NCBI RefSeq assembly: GCF_001403615.1 | Contig: NZ_LN879452.1 | Location: 62,001-126,000 of the forward strand | Direction: 5' to 3' | DNA length: 64,000 nucleotides | Source: Desnuesiella massiliensis | GTDB lineage: Bacteria > Bacillota > Clostridia > Clostridiales > Clostridiaceae | Shown: one piece after another, positions 18,225-27,137 of the stretch | Layout: each line of letters starts with the position of its first letter | Numbering within the stretch: the stretch's first letter is position 1 | Made by a program: the position numbers and the translations under genes | The notes under the pieces: model-generated | Database searches by the model: none | The model's input: only the letters and a program-made list of their open reading frames with translations | What the model was told of the DNA's origin: nothing

Positions 18225-18552
18225 CAAGGTGAATTTAAGATAAACAATTTCAATAAATAATGTTTTAACTTTATATAGAGTAAGAAACAATATGAGAGAT
18301 TGTTTATCTATAAAAAATTCACTTTATTAAATAATCAAAATGTAAGCGCTTATATAAAATTCATATTTTATATAAGAAGTATAATTATTTTCTAGTAAAA
18401 CAAACTATAATTATGATAAAATTAATATAGATGAAATTATAAAGCAATTTGGTAATATGTCAAGAACAAAATGAAAAGAAAAAGAAATGATTTTTAGAAA
18501 AAAGGGTAACCTTAATAGACATACAGTCAAAACAGAATGTATGTTCGTAAAA
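18225..18552. other. intergenic between lacI-family gene and IS110
   Basis: No intact gene. It holds a GATAAACAAT inverted repeat around 18239-18308, the operator and hairpin at 18341-18376, and a short open stretch about 18415-18472 (reading NYDKINIDEIIKQFGNMSRTK, then a stop) that may be a fragment of a lost gene. The IS110 right end falls somewhere in its last ~100 bases, but I cannot place it. Confidence 0.4.
18341..18376 (+). promoter_or_regulatory. LacI/cre-type operator overlapping a perfect hairpin
   Basis: TGTAAGCGCTTATA (18341-18354) is a 13/14 palindrome with central CG. It overlaps CTTATATAAAAT (18349-18360) and its perfect complement (18365-18376) across a 4-base loop. It faces the deo operon, from which it is now separated by the IS110 element. 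Confidence 0.6.
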
Positions 18553-19836
18553 TTATATGGATTTATCTACTCTATTTGAAGAGTAGAGCTGATTTTTAGC
18601 CAGCAATCCAAAAATCATACGAATTAATTTACGAGATGTTAGTGCGAGTGCTCGTTTGTGCTGATGAGTAGTTACTTCAGCAAATTTTCTTTGATAGAAC
18701 TCTTGATATTCAGGAATGTGTCTTATGACGCTTCCGGCAGCTTCTATCAGATAATAACGCAAATATCGGTTGCCTGCTTTGTTCATTGGGGTGTTTTCAA
18801 CCTAGACGCCACCAGGATAACTATAATGCCACACTAACACTGACTGTTTAGCAAAAGCAACAGTCTTAGGAAATGGCTGTGCACTACCTAGTTCTGCAAG
18901 GATACCACTGGAATAAACAGGACCAAAGCCAGGGATTGACATGAGAATTTGATATTCCACAGGATTCATTCCCATAACAGCTTTTTCAATAGCCTTATTA
19001 ATAGCTTTAAGCTCCTTCTCAAAAGCCTGAATACAGTTGAAGGAACAAGCTATAGATGTCGTTAAAGGCTCATATAGGCATTTATCAAGGCGATATGAAT
19101 TACGTGCAGCTTGTTGCAGCACCTCAGCAGTCATTTGAGGATCAGAAATTCTCTTTCGACTCTTTGTATTGACGAAATCAACAAGTTCTTCTATTGAAGC
19201 ATTTGCAATGTCTTCAGAAGATAAAAAATCAGTCAGAATAGAGGAAGCGGTAGCTCCATATTTATCAGAAAAAGGATGTTCAACACCCTGTAACAAAGCA
19301 AATTCGCTGAACTTGAGAAATACATTGGATAACATGTATGTTTTCTCTCTAGTTAAGCATTCAACTATATGAAGCCTGTGTCTTGTAAGCCTTTGTAGAG
19401 CAAGGTATTGAGAACCCCGCCAGGGTTCTGTATGGATTCTTCCAACTCTTGCAAAGTCAGCAATAACAAAAGAATCAATGCCATCATTTTTGTCCAGAGC
19501 ATTAAAGGAATCTTTGTAGTTCGCAATTTCCTTAGGATTCAAGCAATAAACAAAAGGCTTGAAGGCCATAAGCTTTTCACTTGCAGATAAGAAGTTGGCT
19601 ATATGTACTCCATAAAATGAAGTGGATTCTAAGCCAATTATGACAGTTTTAAAGGTATTAATGCTAAGTATATCCACAAGCATAGCTTCTAATTGTTCTG
19701 CACCAGATTGCGTGTTAGGAACAGGCTTCATTTTAATTAAAAACTCCTGTTCAAAGTTAATTGCAGAGACAACGTTTTGTCTCGCACCAATATCAATACC
19801 AACAAATAGAGTTGATAAGTAATCTACTTTCTTCAT
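18553..19836 (-). pseudogene. IS110 transposase interrupted by an amber codon
   Basis: A DEDD RuvC-like transposase that works with a bridge RNA. The catalytic acids are visible: D in 'FVGIDIGA', E in 'IIGLEST', and D-x3-D in 'DKNDGIDSF'. The helix-hairpin-helix-like segment is 'SIPGFGPVYSSGIL'. The C-terminal catalytic-Ser domain begins at 'VWHYSYPGGV'. A TAG at 18804-18802 then interrupts the frame, and reading resumes in the same frame with 'VENTPMNKAGNRYLRYYLIE' to a stop at 18553. No frameshift is needed: a single base change created the stop. The enzyme is probably inactive unless the amber is read through. Confidence 0.85.
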
Positions 19837-20215
19837 GAAATCACCACCTTTCGAGAGTAATGAAGAACTTAGAAAGGAATTATCCTAATCCAGAGCACTG
19901 ACTGCACCCTCGCGTAATCAGCATTCATCCATGCGAAATACCTTGCTGGTGGCTACGAATGGAGATGCAACATTTGTGTAAGCAGAATGTGATACTCTGG
20001 TCAGGCTGCAAGCTTTACAGGCAATAACACAATGTGTTTTGCAGGAGTGATCAGCAGTAACCTTTACTAAAGTTCCGTTAGAACTATTTTAGCATTAGGA
20101 AATTCCTTTATAAATAGTTAATGAAATCTGTATAGATAGGAATGTAGAACAGACAGCAATTACGGAATTGGGAGAATACCCACAGAAAACACAGATACGT
20201 TCTTATCTATACTAA
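19837..20215 (-). ncRNA. candidate bridge RNA region of the IS110 element
   Basis: About 375 bases precede the transposase start with no ORF and with local inverted repeats, including GTATAGATA (20130-20138) pairing with TATCTATAC (20204-20212). IS110-group elements are known to express a bridge RNA from this end that pairs with donor and target DNA. Assignment rests on position and element family; I did not identify the target- and donor-binding loops. The rest of the gap to deoC (20216-20288) holds the deo ribosome-binding site and AT-rich DNA. Confidence 0.45.
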
Positions 20216-20288
20216 AATATAAAAAATAAATAAGTTTATAGCAGTCATTTAACTGGTTATAAACTTATTATACGAGGAGTGTATAAGG

Positions 20289-20957
20289 ATGAAATTAAAT
20301 AGTTACATTGATCATACTTTATTAAAGGCGGACGCAACGAAAGAACAAATATTAAAGGTTTGTAAAGAAGCAAAGGAATATAATTTTGCTTCTGTATGTG
20401 TAAACGCTTCCCGAGTTTCATTGGTAAAAGAGCAGTTAGAAGGTAGTAATGTTAAGGTTTGCGTTGTAGTAGGATTCCCTTTAGGGGCTACCACAAAGGA
20501 AGTTAAGGCTTTCGAAACTAAGCATTGTATTGAAAATGGTGCTCAAGAAGTAGATATGGTAATTAACGTAGGAGCTCTAAAAGATAAAGATTATGATTTA
20601 GTAAGAGAAGATATAAAAGCTGTAGTAGATGCGGCAGATAAAAAGGCTCTTGTAAAAGTTATATTAGAGACCTGTCTTTTAACTGATGAGGAAATAGTTA
20701 AAGCTTGTGAATTATCAAAGAAAGCAGGAGCAGATTATGTTAAGACTTCTACTGGATTCAGCACTGCAGGAGCAAAAGTAGAGCATATAAAACTTATGAG
20801 ACAAACTGTAGGAGAAACTATGGGAGTAAAAGCTTCAGGTGGAGTTAGAACTAAAGAAGACGCTGAAGCTATGATAAATGCAGGAGCAAGTAGAATAGGT
20901 GCTAGTTCTTCTGTGGAAATGGTAGAAGGAAAAAAAGCAGAAAACAGCGGATATTAA
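20289..20957 (+). CDS. deoC: deoxyribose-phosphate aldolase
   Basis: Splits 2-deoxyribose 5-phosphate into glyceraldehyde 3-phosphate and acetaldehyde, the last step of deoxynucleoside breakdown. 222 residues; the Schiff-base lysine is K152 in 'DYVKTSTGF', and the second conserved Lys is in 'VKASGGVRT'. GAGGAG lies upstream. First gene of the operon deoC-deoB-punA-pdp-transporter. The 5' side now abuts an IS110 element, so its native promoter may be displaced. Confidence 0.95.
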   Translation: MKLNSYIDHTLLKADATKEQILKVCKEAKEYNFASVCVNASRVSLVKEQLEGSNVKVCVVVGFPLGATTKEVKAFETKHCIENGAQEVDMVINVGALKDKDYDLVREDIKAVVDAADKKALVKVILETCLLTDEEIVKACELSKKAGADYVKTSTGFSTAGAKVEHIKLMRQTVGETMGVKASGGVRTKEDAEAMINAGASRIGASSSVEMVEGKKAENSGY

Positions 20958-20984
20958 TTTTTAGAGTATCTGGAGGTAGAAAGC

Positions 20985-22157
20985 ATGATAGATAGAGTAA
21001 TATGGATGGTACTAGATAGCGCGGGTATAGGTGAATTACCGGATGCAGCTGAATATGGAGATGAAGGAAGTAACACTATAGGGAACATAGCTAAGGCTGT
21101 GGGTGGACTAAATCTACCTAATATGGAGAAATTAGGGTTAGGACATATAGATGGTGTAGAGGAAATTAAGAAAAGCTCATTGATTGACGGATGTTATGGA
21201 AGATTTGCAGAGCTTTCAAAGGGGAAAGATACTACTACTGGTCACTGGGAGATGTCAGGTATAGTTTTAGAACAGGCTTTTCCAACTTACCCTAAAGGAT
21301 TTCCACAGGATGTAATTAAAGCCTATGAAGAATTAATCGGAACTAAAGTGATAGGAAATAAGCCAGCTTCCGGTACAGCTATATTAGATGAACTTGGAGA
21401 AGAACATATGGAAACTGGTTATCCTATAGTCTATACTTCAGCGGATAGTGTTTTTCAGATAGCTGCTCATGAGGAAATTATACCTCTAGAAAAATTATAT
21501 GAAATATGTGAAAAGGCTAGAGAGCTTTTAAAGGGAGAACATGCTGTAGCTAGAGTGATTGCCAGACCGTTCCTGGGTAGTTTAGGAAGCTTTACAAGAA
21601 CTCCTAATAGAAGAGACTTTTCATTAATGCCTATATATGAAACAGTATTAGATAAGCTAAAGGAAAAAGCTATAAATGTAATGGCAGTAGGTAAAATTGA
21701 AGATATATTCTGTGGCCAAGGTATAACAGAGGCAGTTCATACAAAAGATAACATGGATGGAGTTGATAAAACTCTAGAATATATAAAAAGCGATAAAAAA
21801 GGACTTATCTTTACTAATCTTGTAGATTTTGACATGAAGTGGGGACATCGAAATGATTATAAAGCTTATGGAGAAGGGTTAGAAGCTTTTGATAAAAGAT
21901 TAGGTGAGATACTAGAGCAAATGAAGGATAGTGACATACTTTTCATAACTGCAGACCATGGATGTGACCCAACTACTCCAAGTACAGACCATTCAAGAGA
22001 ATATGTTCCATTTTTAGCCTATGGAAGCAGCTTAAAGAAAAATGTAAATTTAGGAACAAGAAAAACTTTTGCAGACATGGGTCAGACTATAGCAGAAATA
22101 TTTGAGCTAGAGCCAATAAGAAACGGTGAAAGCTTCTTAGAAGAGATAATAGGTTAA
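20985..22157 (+). CDS. deoB: phosphopentomutase
   Basis: Interconverts (deoxy)ribose 1-phosphate and 5-phosphate, linking the phosphorylases to DeoC. It is an alkaline-phosphatase-superfamily enzyme of 390 residues. The metal-site motif 'VLDSAGIGELPDA' is at the N-terminus and the nucleophile Thr is in 'GKDTTTGHWE' (near residue 85). C-terminal metal ligands are in 'TADHGCDPTT' and 'DHSREYVP'. It lies 27 bases after deoC with its own GGAGG. Confidence 0.95.
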   Translation: MIDRVIWMVLDSAGIGELPDAAEYGDEGSNTIGNIAKAVGGLNLPNMEKLGLGHIDGVEEIKKSSLIDGCYGRFAELSKGKDTTTGHWEMSGIVLEQAFPTYPKGFPQDVIKAYEELIGTKVIGNKPASGTAILDELGEEHMETGYPIVYTSADSVFQIAAHEEIIPLEKLYEICEKARELLKGEHAVARVIARPFLGSLGSFTRTPNRRDFSLMPIYETVLDKLKEKAINVMAVGKIEDIFCGQGITEAVHTKDNMDGVDKTLEYIKSDKKGLIFTNLVDFDMKWGHRNDYKAYGEGLEAFDKRLGEILEQMKDSDILFITADHGCDPTTPSTDHSREYVPFLAYGSSLKKNVNLGTRKTFADMGQTIAEIFELEPIRNGESFLEEIIG

Positions 22158-22182
22158 TAGAAAGAAAGGCAGGGATTTTATA

Positions 22183-23001
22183 ATGGAATTGCAAGAAAAA
22201 ATAAAAAAGGCTACGGAATTTATTTTAAGTAAAACAACAAAAAAGCCGCAAATAGGTATAATTCTTGGATCCGGTCTAGGAGATATAGCAGATCAAATAG
22301 AAAATGCAGAATACTACTCATATAATGATATCCCAGGATTCCCTGTTTCAACAGTGGAAGGACATAAAGGCCGTCTAGTTATAGGAACCCTAGAGGGAAA
22401 GACAGTATTAGCAATGCAAGGAAGATTTCACTATTATGAAGGATATTCTATGCAAGAAGTTACCTTCCCTGTTAGAGTAATGAAGCTTTTGGGAGTAGAG
22501 ATTTTAATAGTAACAAATGCTGCGGGAGCAGTTAATACTTCCTATACACCAGGAGATTTAATGCTTATAAAAGATCATATTAATATGGCTGGTAACAATC
22601 CTCTAATGGGAAGAAATCTTGAAGAGTTTGGACCAAGATTCCCAGATATGTCAGACGCATATAATAAAGAATTAAGAAATAAGGTAAAGACCATAGCAAG
22701 CAATTTAAATATTCATATTCAAGAAGGCTGTTATGTAGCTATGAGCGGTCCTTATTATGAAACTCCAGCAGAAATCCGTATGATTCGTACTCTTGGAGGA
22801 GATGCTGTAGGAATGTCTACAGTACCAGAGGTAATTGTAGCATCACATTGCTCTATGAAAGTAATTGGAATCTCTTGCATGACAAATATGGCAGCTGGTA
22901 TATTAGAACAACCTTTAAACCATGAAGAAGTAATAGAAACCTCTGCAAGAGTAAAAGAAAAATTCATAACCTTGGTAAAGAACATTATTAAAGAGATATA
23001 G
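22183..23001 (+). CDS. punA: purine-nucleoside phosphorylase
   Basis: Cleaves purine (deoxy)nucleosides with phosphate to base plus (deoxy)ribose 1-phosphate. 272 residues, the trimeric PNP class. Phosphate-binding 'LGSGLGDI' (about 29-36) and 'QGRFHYYEGY' are seen, as is the 'TNAAGAVNTSY' signature. The product feeds DeoB. It lies in the operon 25 bases after deoB. Confidence 0.94.
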   Translation: MELQEKIKKATEFILSKTTKKPQIGIILGSGLGDIADQIENAEYYSYNDIPGFPVSTVEGHKGRLVIGTLEGKTVLAMQGRFHYYEGYSMQEVTFPVRVMKLLGVEILIVTNAAGAVNTSYTPGDLMLIKDHINMAGNNPLMGRNLEEFGPRFPDMSDAYNKELRNKVKTIASNLNIHIQEGCYVAMSGPYYETPAEIRMIRTLGGDAVGMSTVPEVIVASHCSMKVIGISCMTNMAAGILEQPLNHEEVIETSARVKEKFITLVKNIIKEI

Positions 23002-23003
23002 AG

Positions 23004-24338
23004 GTGCTTACTATGAGAATGTATGATTTAATAATGAAAAAAAGAAATGGTAGTGAATTAACCACTGAGGAAATAAATTTTTTCGTTGATGGATATACTA
23101 AGGGTACCATTCCAGATTATCAAGTATCTGCCCTAATGATGGCAATATATTTCCAGAAAATGAATAAGAGAGAAACAGCGGATCTAACCATGGCCATGGT
23201 TAACAGTGGAAATACTATTGATTTATCAGCTATAGAAGGTATTAAGGTTGATAAACATAGCACCGGAGGTGTCGGGGATACTACTACATTAATACTTGCC
23301 CCCATAGTTGCAGCTGCTGGTATTCCTGTAGCAAAAATGTCTGGAAGAGGTTTAGGCCATACTGGAGGAACCTTAGATAAATTAGAGTCTTTTGAAGGAT
23401 TTTCGGTAGAAATGCCTATTGAAAAATTTATTGAAGACGTTAATACAAGAAAAATAGCTATAGCAGGTCAATCAGGAGATTTAGCTCCCGCAGATAAAAA
23501 GCTATATGCCTTAAGAGACGTAACTGCTACTGTAGATAATATGTCTTTAATAGCTAGCAGCATTATGAGCAAGAAAATAGCATCTGGAGCAGATGCCATT
23601 GTGCTTGATGTTAAAACTGGAAGCGGAGCTTTTATGAAGGAAGAGGATAAATCCTTTGAGTTAGCTCAAGAAATGGTAGACATAGGAAACTCTGTAGGTA
23701 GGAATACTATAGGTGTAGTAACAGATATGGATCAGCCATTAGGATTTGCGGTAGGAAACATTCTTGAGGTTAAAGAAGCTATAGATACTTTAAAAGGACA
23801 GGGTCCAGAGGATTTAACAGAGCTTTGTTATACATTAGGTTCTTACATGATAATGCTAGCAGGAAAGGCTAAATCTGCAGAAGAAGCTAGAGAAGTTCTT
23901 AAACATATTATTGAAAGTGGAAGTGGATTAAATAAGTTAAAAGAGCTTGTAGAAATACAAGGTGGAAATCCTGAAGTTGTAGATAATCCAGAACTATTTA
24001 AAAAAGCTCCTATAGTAGAAGAAGTTTTAGCTCCTAAAGATGGTTATGTAAAGTCTATAAAAGCTGATGATATAGGTCTTGCAGCTCTTGTATTAGGAGC
24101 AGGACGTGAAACCAAGGAAAGTGAAATTGATTTAGCTGTAGGTGTGGTATTGCGTAAAAAGATTGGTGATTATGTAAAAGCTGGAGAATCCATTGCAACT
24201 ATTCATGCTAATGATATGGATAAGAAAAAGTCTTCAGAAGAAATAATTTTAAAAGCTTATGGTTTTAGTGATGAAGAGATTAAAGCACCTAAATTAATTA
24301 AAGGAATTGTGACAAAAGAAGGTATTAAAAAATTCTAA
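23004..24338 (+). CDS. pdp: pyrimidine-nucleoside phosphorylase
   Basis: Cleaves thymidine, deoxyuridine and uridine with phosphate. 444 residues. The thymidine/pyrimidine phosphorylase signature 'SGRGLGHTGGTLDKLES' is near residue 110, and the phosphate-binding 'KHSTGGVGDTTTL' near 82-94. A C-terminal barrel-sandwich domain follows. The start codon is TTG two bases after the punA stop, with GAGGTG overlapping the punA end, suggesting translational coupling. Clostridial copies of this length usually have the broader Pdp activity rather than being strict DeoA. Confidence 0.92.
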   Translation: MLTMRMYDLIMKKRNGSELTTEEINFFVDGYTKGTIPDYQVSALMMAIYFQKMNKRETADLTMAMVNSGNTIDLSAIEGIKVDKHSTGGVGDTTTLILAPIVAAAGIPVAKMSGRGLGHTGGTLDKLESFEGFSVEMPIEKFIEDVNTRKIAIAGQSGDLAPADKKLYALRDVTATVDNMSLIASSIMSKKIASGADAIVLDVKTGSGAFMKEEDKSFELAQEMVDIGNSVGRNTIGVVTDMDQPLGFAVGNILEVKEAIDTLKGQGPEDLTELCYTLGSYMIMLAGKAKSAEEAREVLKHIIESGSGLNKLKELVEIQGGNPEVVDNPELFKKAPIVEEVLAPKDGYVKSIKADDIGLAALVLGAGRETKESEIDLAVGVVLRKKIGDYVKAGESIATIHANDMDKKKSSEEIILKAYGFSDEEIKAPKLIKGIVTKEGIKKF

Positions 24339-24365
24339 TAATAAAAATACTAGGGGGTATTTAAA

Positions 24366-25460
24366 ATGAATAAAAAAAGATTAATAGCTACTATAGCTTC
24401 AGTAGCCTTAGTAGCTACAATATTTACAGGATGTACTAAAAAAGAAACACCAGAAACAGGTAAACCAGCTGCTACAGCAAAGTTAAAAGTTGGTTTAGTT
24501 ACCGACCAAGGTGGAGTTAATGATGCTTCCTTTAACCAATCAGCTAATGAAGGAATTAAGAAAGCAGTTACAGATTTAGGAATTCAACAAATAAACTCAA
24601 TAGAGTCAAAAACTCAAGACGTTTATGAGCCAAACTTAAAGACTATGGCTACTACAGCGGACTTAGTTGTAGGTTGTGGATTCATGATGGAAACAAGTAT
24701 GAAGAATGTTTCAGCTCAAACTCCAGACAAGAAATTCTTAATAGTAGATGGCGTTGTTCCTAATAAAAATACATTATCTGTACTATTTAAAGAGCATGAA
24801 GGTTCTTTCTTAGCAGGAGTTATTGCTGGTAAGATGACTAAAACTAATAAGATTGGTTTCGTAGGCGGAAAAGAAGGAGAAGTTATAAACAGATTTGAAT
24901 CTGGTTTTGTAGCTGGAGTTATGTCTGTTAATCCAGAAGCAGGAAAGCTTTTAATGCCAAAGGATGCTAAAACACCAGGAGTAAATGCTAAATATGTAGA
25001 CTCTTTTGATGACTCAGGAAAAGGTTATGAAGCAGCAAAGGCTTTATACAACAGCGGAGTTGATATAATATATCATGCAGCTGGCGGAGCAGGACTTGGA
25101 GTATTCAAGGCAGCAAAAGACATGAACAAATTTGCTATAGGTGTTGACTCAGACCAAGCAGCTACTGAAAACGGAAAAGCTTACAAAGACCAAATCCTTT
25201 TCTCTATGGAAAAGAAGGTTGGAGTTGCTGTTTATGATGTTATAAAAGGATTAAAAGACGGAAAATTTGAAGGTGGAGCAACTAAAAACCTTGGAGTTAA
25301 AGAAGGCGCTGTTGGTATAGCACCAACTATTCACTCATCTGTAGATAAAGCATTTATAGATTTAAGCAAAAAAGCTGAGACTGACATAAAAGATGGTAAG
25401 ATAGTAGTTCCAGGAACTCGTGATGAATTATTAAAATTTAAAGCACCTGAATTAAAATAA
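24366..25460 (+). CDS. BMP-family nucleoside-binding lipoprotein
   Basis: The substrate-binding component of an ABC importer. 364 residues; the signal peptide ends in lipobox 'FTGC' (about 19-22), then a Bmp/PnrA fold with 'LVTDQGGVNDASFNQSANEG' near the mature N-terminus, which lines the nucleoside pocket in this family. It sits directly after the phosphorylases and before its ATPase, so it supplies nucleosides to them. A strong 'GGGGG' ribosome-binding site and a downstream hairpin may raise its level over the rest of the transporter. Confidence 0.92.
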   Translation: MNKKRLIATIASVALVATIFTGCTKKETPETGKPAATAKLKVGLVTDQGGVNDASFNQSANEGIKKAVTDLGIQQINSIESKTQDVYEPNLKTMATTADLVVGCGFMMETSMKNVSAQTPDKKFLIVDGVVPNKNTLSVLFKEHEGSFLAGVIAGKMTKTNKIGFVGGKEGEVINRFESGFVAGVMSVNPEAGKLLMPKDAKTPGVNAKYVDSFDDSGKGYEAAKALYNSGVDIIYHAAGGAGLGVFKAAKDMNKFAIGVDSDQAATENGKAYKDQILFSMEKKVGVAVYDVIKGLKDGKFEGGATKNLGVKEGAVGIAPTIHSSVDKAFIDLSKKAETDIKDGKIVVPGTRDELLKFKAPELK

Positions 25461-25506
25461 TTTAGATTTAAGACTAATATGTAGAATCAACCTTTGAAAT
25501 ATTTCT

Positions 25507-25543
25507 GTGGGAAAACATCCATAAACCAAGGATTTTTCCCACA
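25507..25543 (+). terminator. intra-operon hairpin after the binding-protein gene
   Basis: A stable GTGGGAAAAACATCC-like stem pairs with GGATTTTTCCCAC and is followed by A-residues, not a T-run. This fits an mRNA-stabilising or partial attenuation hairpin more than a true terminator. Confidence 0.55.
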
Positions 25544-25595
25544 AAAAATCATATATAATATCTAGTCTTTTTAAACAAATGTGAGGAGGATACAG

Positions 25596-27137
25596 ATGGG
25601 AAAGGTTGTAGAAATGAAGGGAATAAAAAAGATTTTCCCTGGCGTTATAGCTAATGATGATGTAAACTTCGATCTAGAAGAAGGAGAAATACACGTACTA
25701 CTAGGTGAAAATGGAGCAGGAAAAACTACATTAATGAATATTTTATACGGATTGTATCAGCAAGAGGCTGGAGATATTTTCGTTCATGGACAAAAGGCCA
25801 TGATAAAGAACCCAAAAGAAGCTATAAAATTAGGAATAGGAATGGTGCATCAGCACTTTATGCTTGTGCATAATTTTTCAGTAGCTCAAAATATGATTCT
25901 TGGACAAGAACCTAAAAAAGGTATGAATCTTGACATAGGTAAAGCTATAAAGGATACAGAAGAGCTTTCAAAAAAGTACGGTTTTAATATAGACGCTAAA
26001 GCTATAATAGAAGATATGACAGTAGGACAACAGCAAAAGGTTGAGATATTAAAAGCTCTATATAGAGGAGCAGATATATTAATATTGGATGAGCCTACTG
26101 CAGTATTAACTCCTCAAGAGATTGATGAATTAGGAGTAATCCTAAGAAACCTAGTTAAAGAAGGAAAATCTATAATTCTAATAACTCATAAATTAAAAGA
26201 AGTTATGAAAATGAGTGATAGAGTAACCATTATAAGAAGAGGTAAGGTTATAGATATAGTTAAAACTAAAGAAACCAATATAGATGAATTAGCAGAGATG
26301 ATGGTAGGTAGAAAAGTTAATCTTAAAGTAGAGAAGAAACCTACAGAGCTAGGAAAAGCTATGTTAACCATAGAAAATTTACAGGTATTAGATCACCGTA
26401 AACTGCCAGCGGTAAAGGGAGTAAGTTTAGAGGTGAAGGCTGGAGAGATATTAGCTATAGCGGGAGTAGATGGTAATGGTCAAACAGAGCTGGTAGAAGC
26501 TATAGCAGGTCTTAGAAAACCAATAGGTGGAAAAATAGAACTTAATGGTCATGATATAACAGGAAGAACTCCTAGAGAGGCCATAGAGTCAGGACTAGGA
26601 CATATTCCAGAGGATAGACATAAGAGAGGACTAGTATTAAAGTACTCCTTAGCAGAAAATGCAATCCTTGGCTATCACTATAAAGCTCCTTTTGCTAAAG
26701 GTATAATGATGAACTATGGTGAAGTTAAGGAATATGCTAAAAAGCTAATAAAAAGCTATGACGTAAGAACTCCTAATGAAGAAGTAGCTGCATCTGCATT
26801 ATCTGGAGGAAATCAGCAAAAGATGATAATAGCAAGGGAAATAGAAAAGAATCCAGAGCTTATTATAGCAGCTCAACCTACAAGAGGGCTTGACGTTGGA
26901 GCTATAGAGTATATCCATAGAAGATTAGTAGAAGAAAGAGATAATAATAGAGCAGTGCTTCTAGTTTCTCTAGAGCTAGATGAAGTTTTATCTTTAGCAG
27001 ATAGAATAGCTGTAATATATGATGGACAAATAGTTGATGTATTAGATGCTAAGGATGCTACAGAGCAAAAGCTTGGAATACTAATGGCTGGTGGAAAGTT
27101 GAAAAAAGAGACGCAGGGAGGAAATACCAATGAGTAA
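25596..27137 (+). CDS. nucleoside ABC transporter, double ATPase subunit
   Basis: 513 residues with two nucleotide-binding domains, as in RbsA/NupA-type sugar and nucleoside importers. First domain: Walker A 'GENGAGKTT' (about 36-44), Walker B 'ILILDEPTAVLT'. Second domain: degenerate Walker A 'GVDGNGQTE' and signature 'LSGGNQQKM', with 'PTRGLDVGA' replacing the usual Walker B acid pattern, which is normal for the class. Start ATG 25596; GTG 25581 lies inside the GAGGAGG region. It overlaps the permease gene by 8 bases. Confidence 0.93.
   Translation: MGKVVEMKGIKKIFPGVIANDDVNFDLEEGEIHVLLGENGAGKTTLMNILYGLYQQEAGDIFVHGQKAMIKNPKEAIKLGIGMVHQHFMLVHNFSVAQNMILGQEPKKGMNLDIGKAIKDTEELSKKYGFNIDAKAIIEDMTVGQQQKVEILKALYRGADILILDEPTAVLTPQEIDELGVILRNLVKEGKSIILITHKLKEVMKMSDRVTIIRRGKVIDIVKTKETNIDELAEMMVGRKVNLKVEKKPTELGKAMLTIENLQVLDHRKLPAVKGVSLEVKAGEILAIAGVDGNGQTELVEAIAGLRKPIGGKIELNGHDITGRTPREAIESGLGHIPEDRHKRGLVLKYSLAENAILGYHYKAPFAKGIMMNYGEVKEYAKKLIKSYDVRTPNEEVAASALSGGNQQKMIIAREIEKNPELIIAAQPTRGLDVGAIEYIHRRLVEERDNNRAVLLVSLELDEVLSLADRIAVIYDGQIVDVLDAKDATEQKLGILMAGGKLKKETQGGNTNE

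Larger units (their letters stand above)
18545..20215 (-). mobile_element. IS110-family insertion sequence (ends approximate)
   Basis: The element consists of an IS110 transposase gene (18553-19836, reverse strand, with one in-frame TAG) and about 375 bases of 5' non-coding sequence, as expected for the IS110 group in which the non-coding end precedes the transposase gene. IS110 elements lack long terminal inverted repeats and target duplications, so exact ends cannot be read from one copy. It lies between a LacI-type operator and deoC. Base composition is higher in GC than the neighbours, consistent with acquisition. Confidence 0.8.

Noticed and set aside
18784..18804. The IS110 amber codon as a pyrrolysine codon
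   Set aside because: No pyl genes are visible and the position is not one where pyrrolysine is known; a nonsense mutation is simpler.
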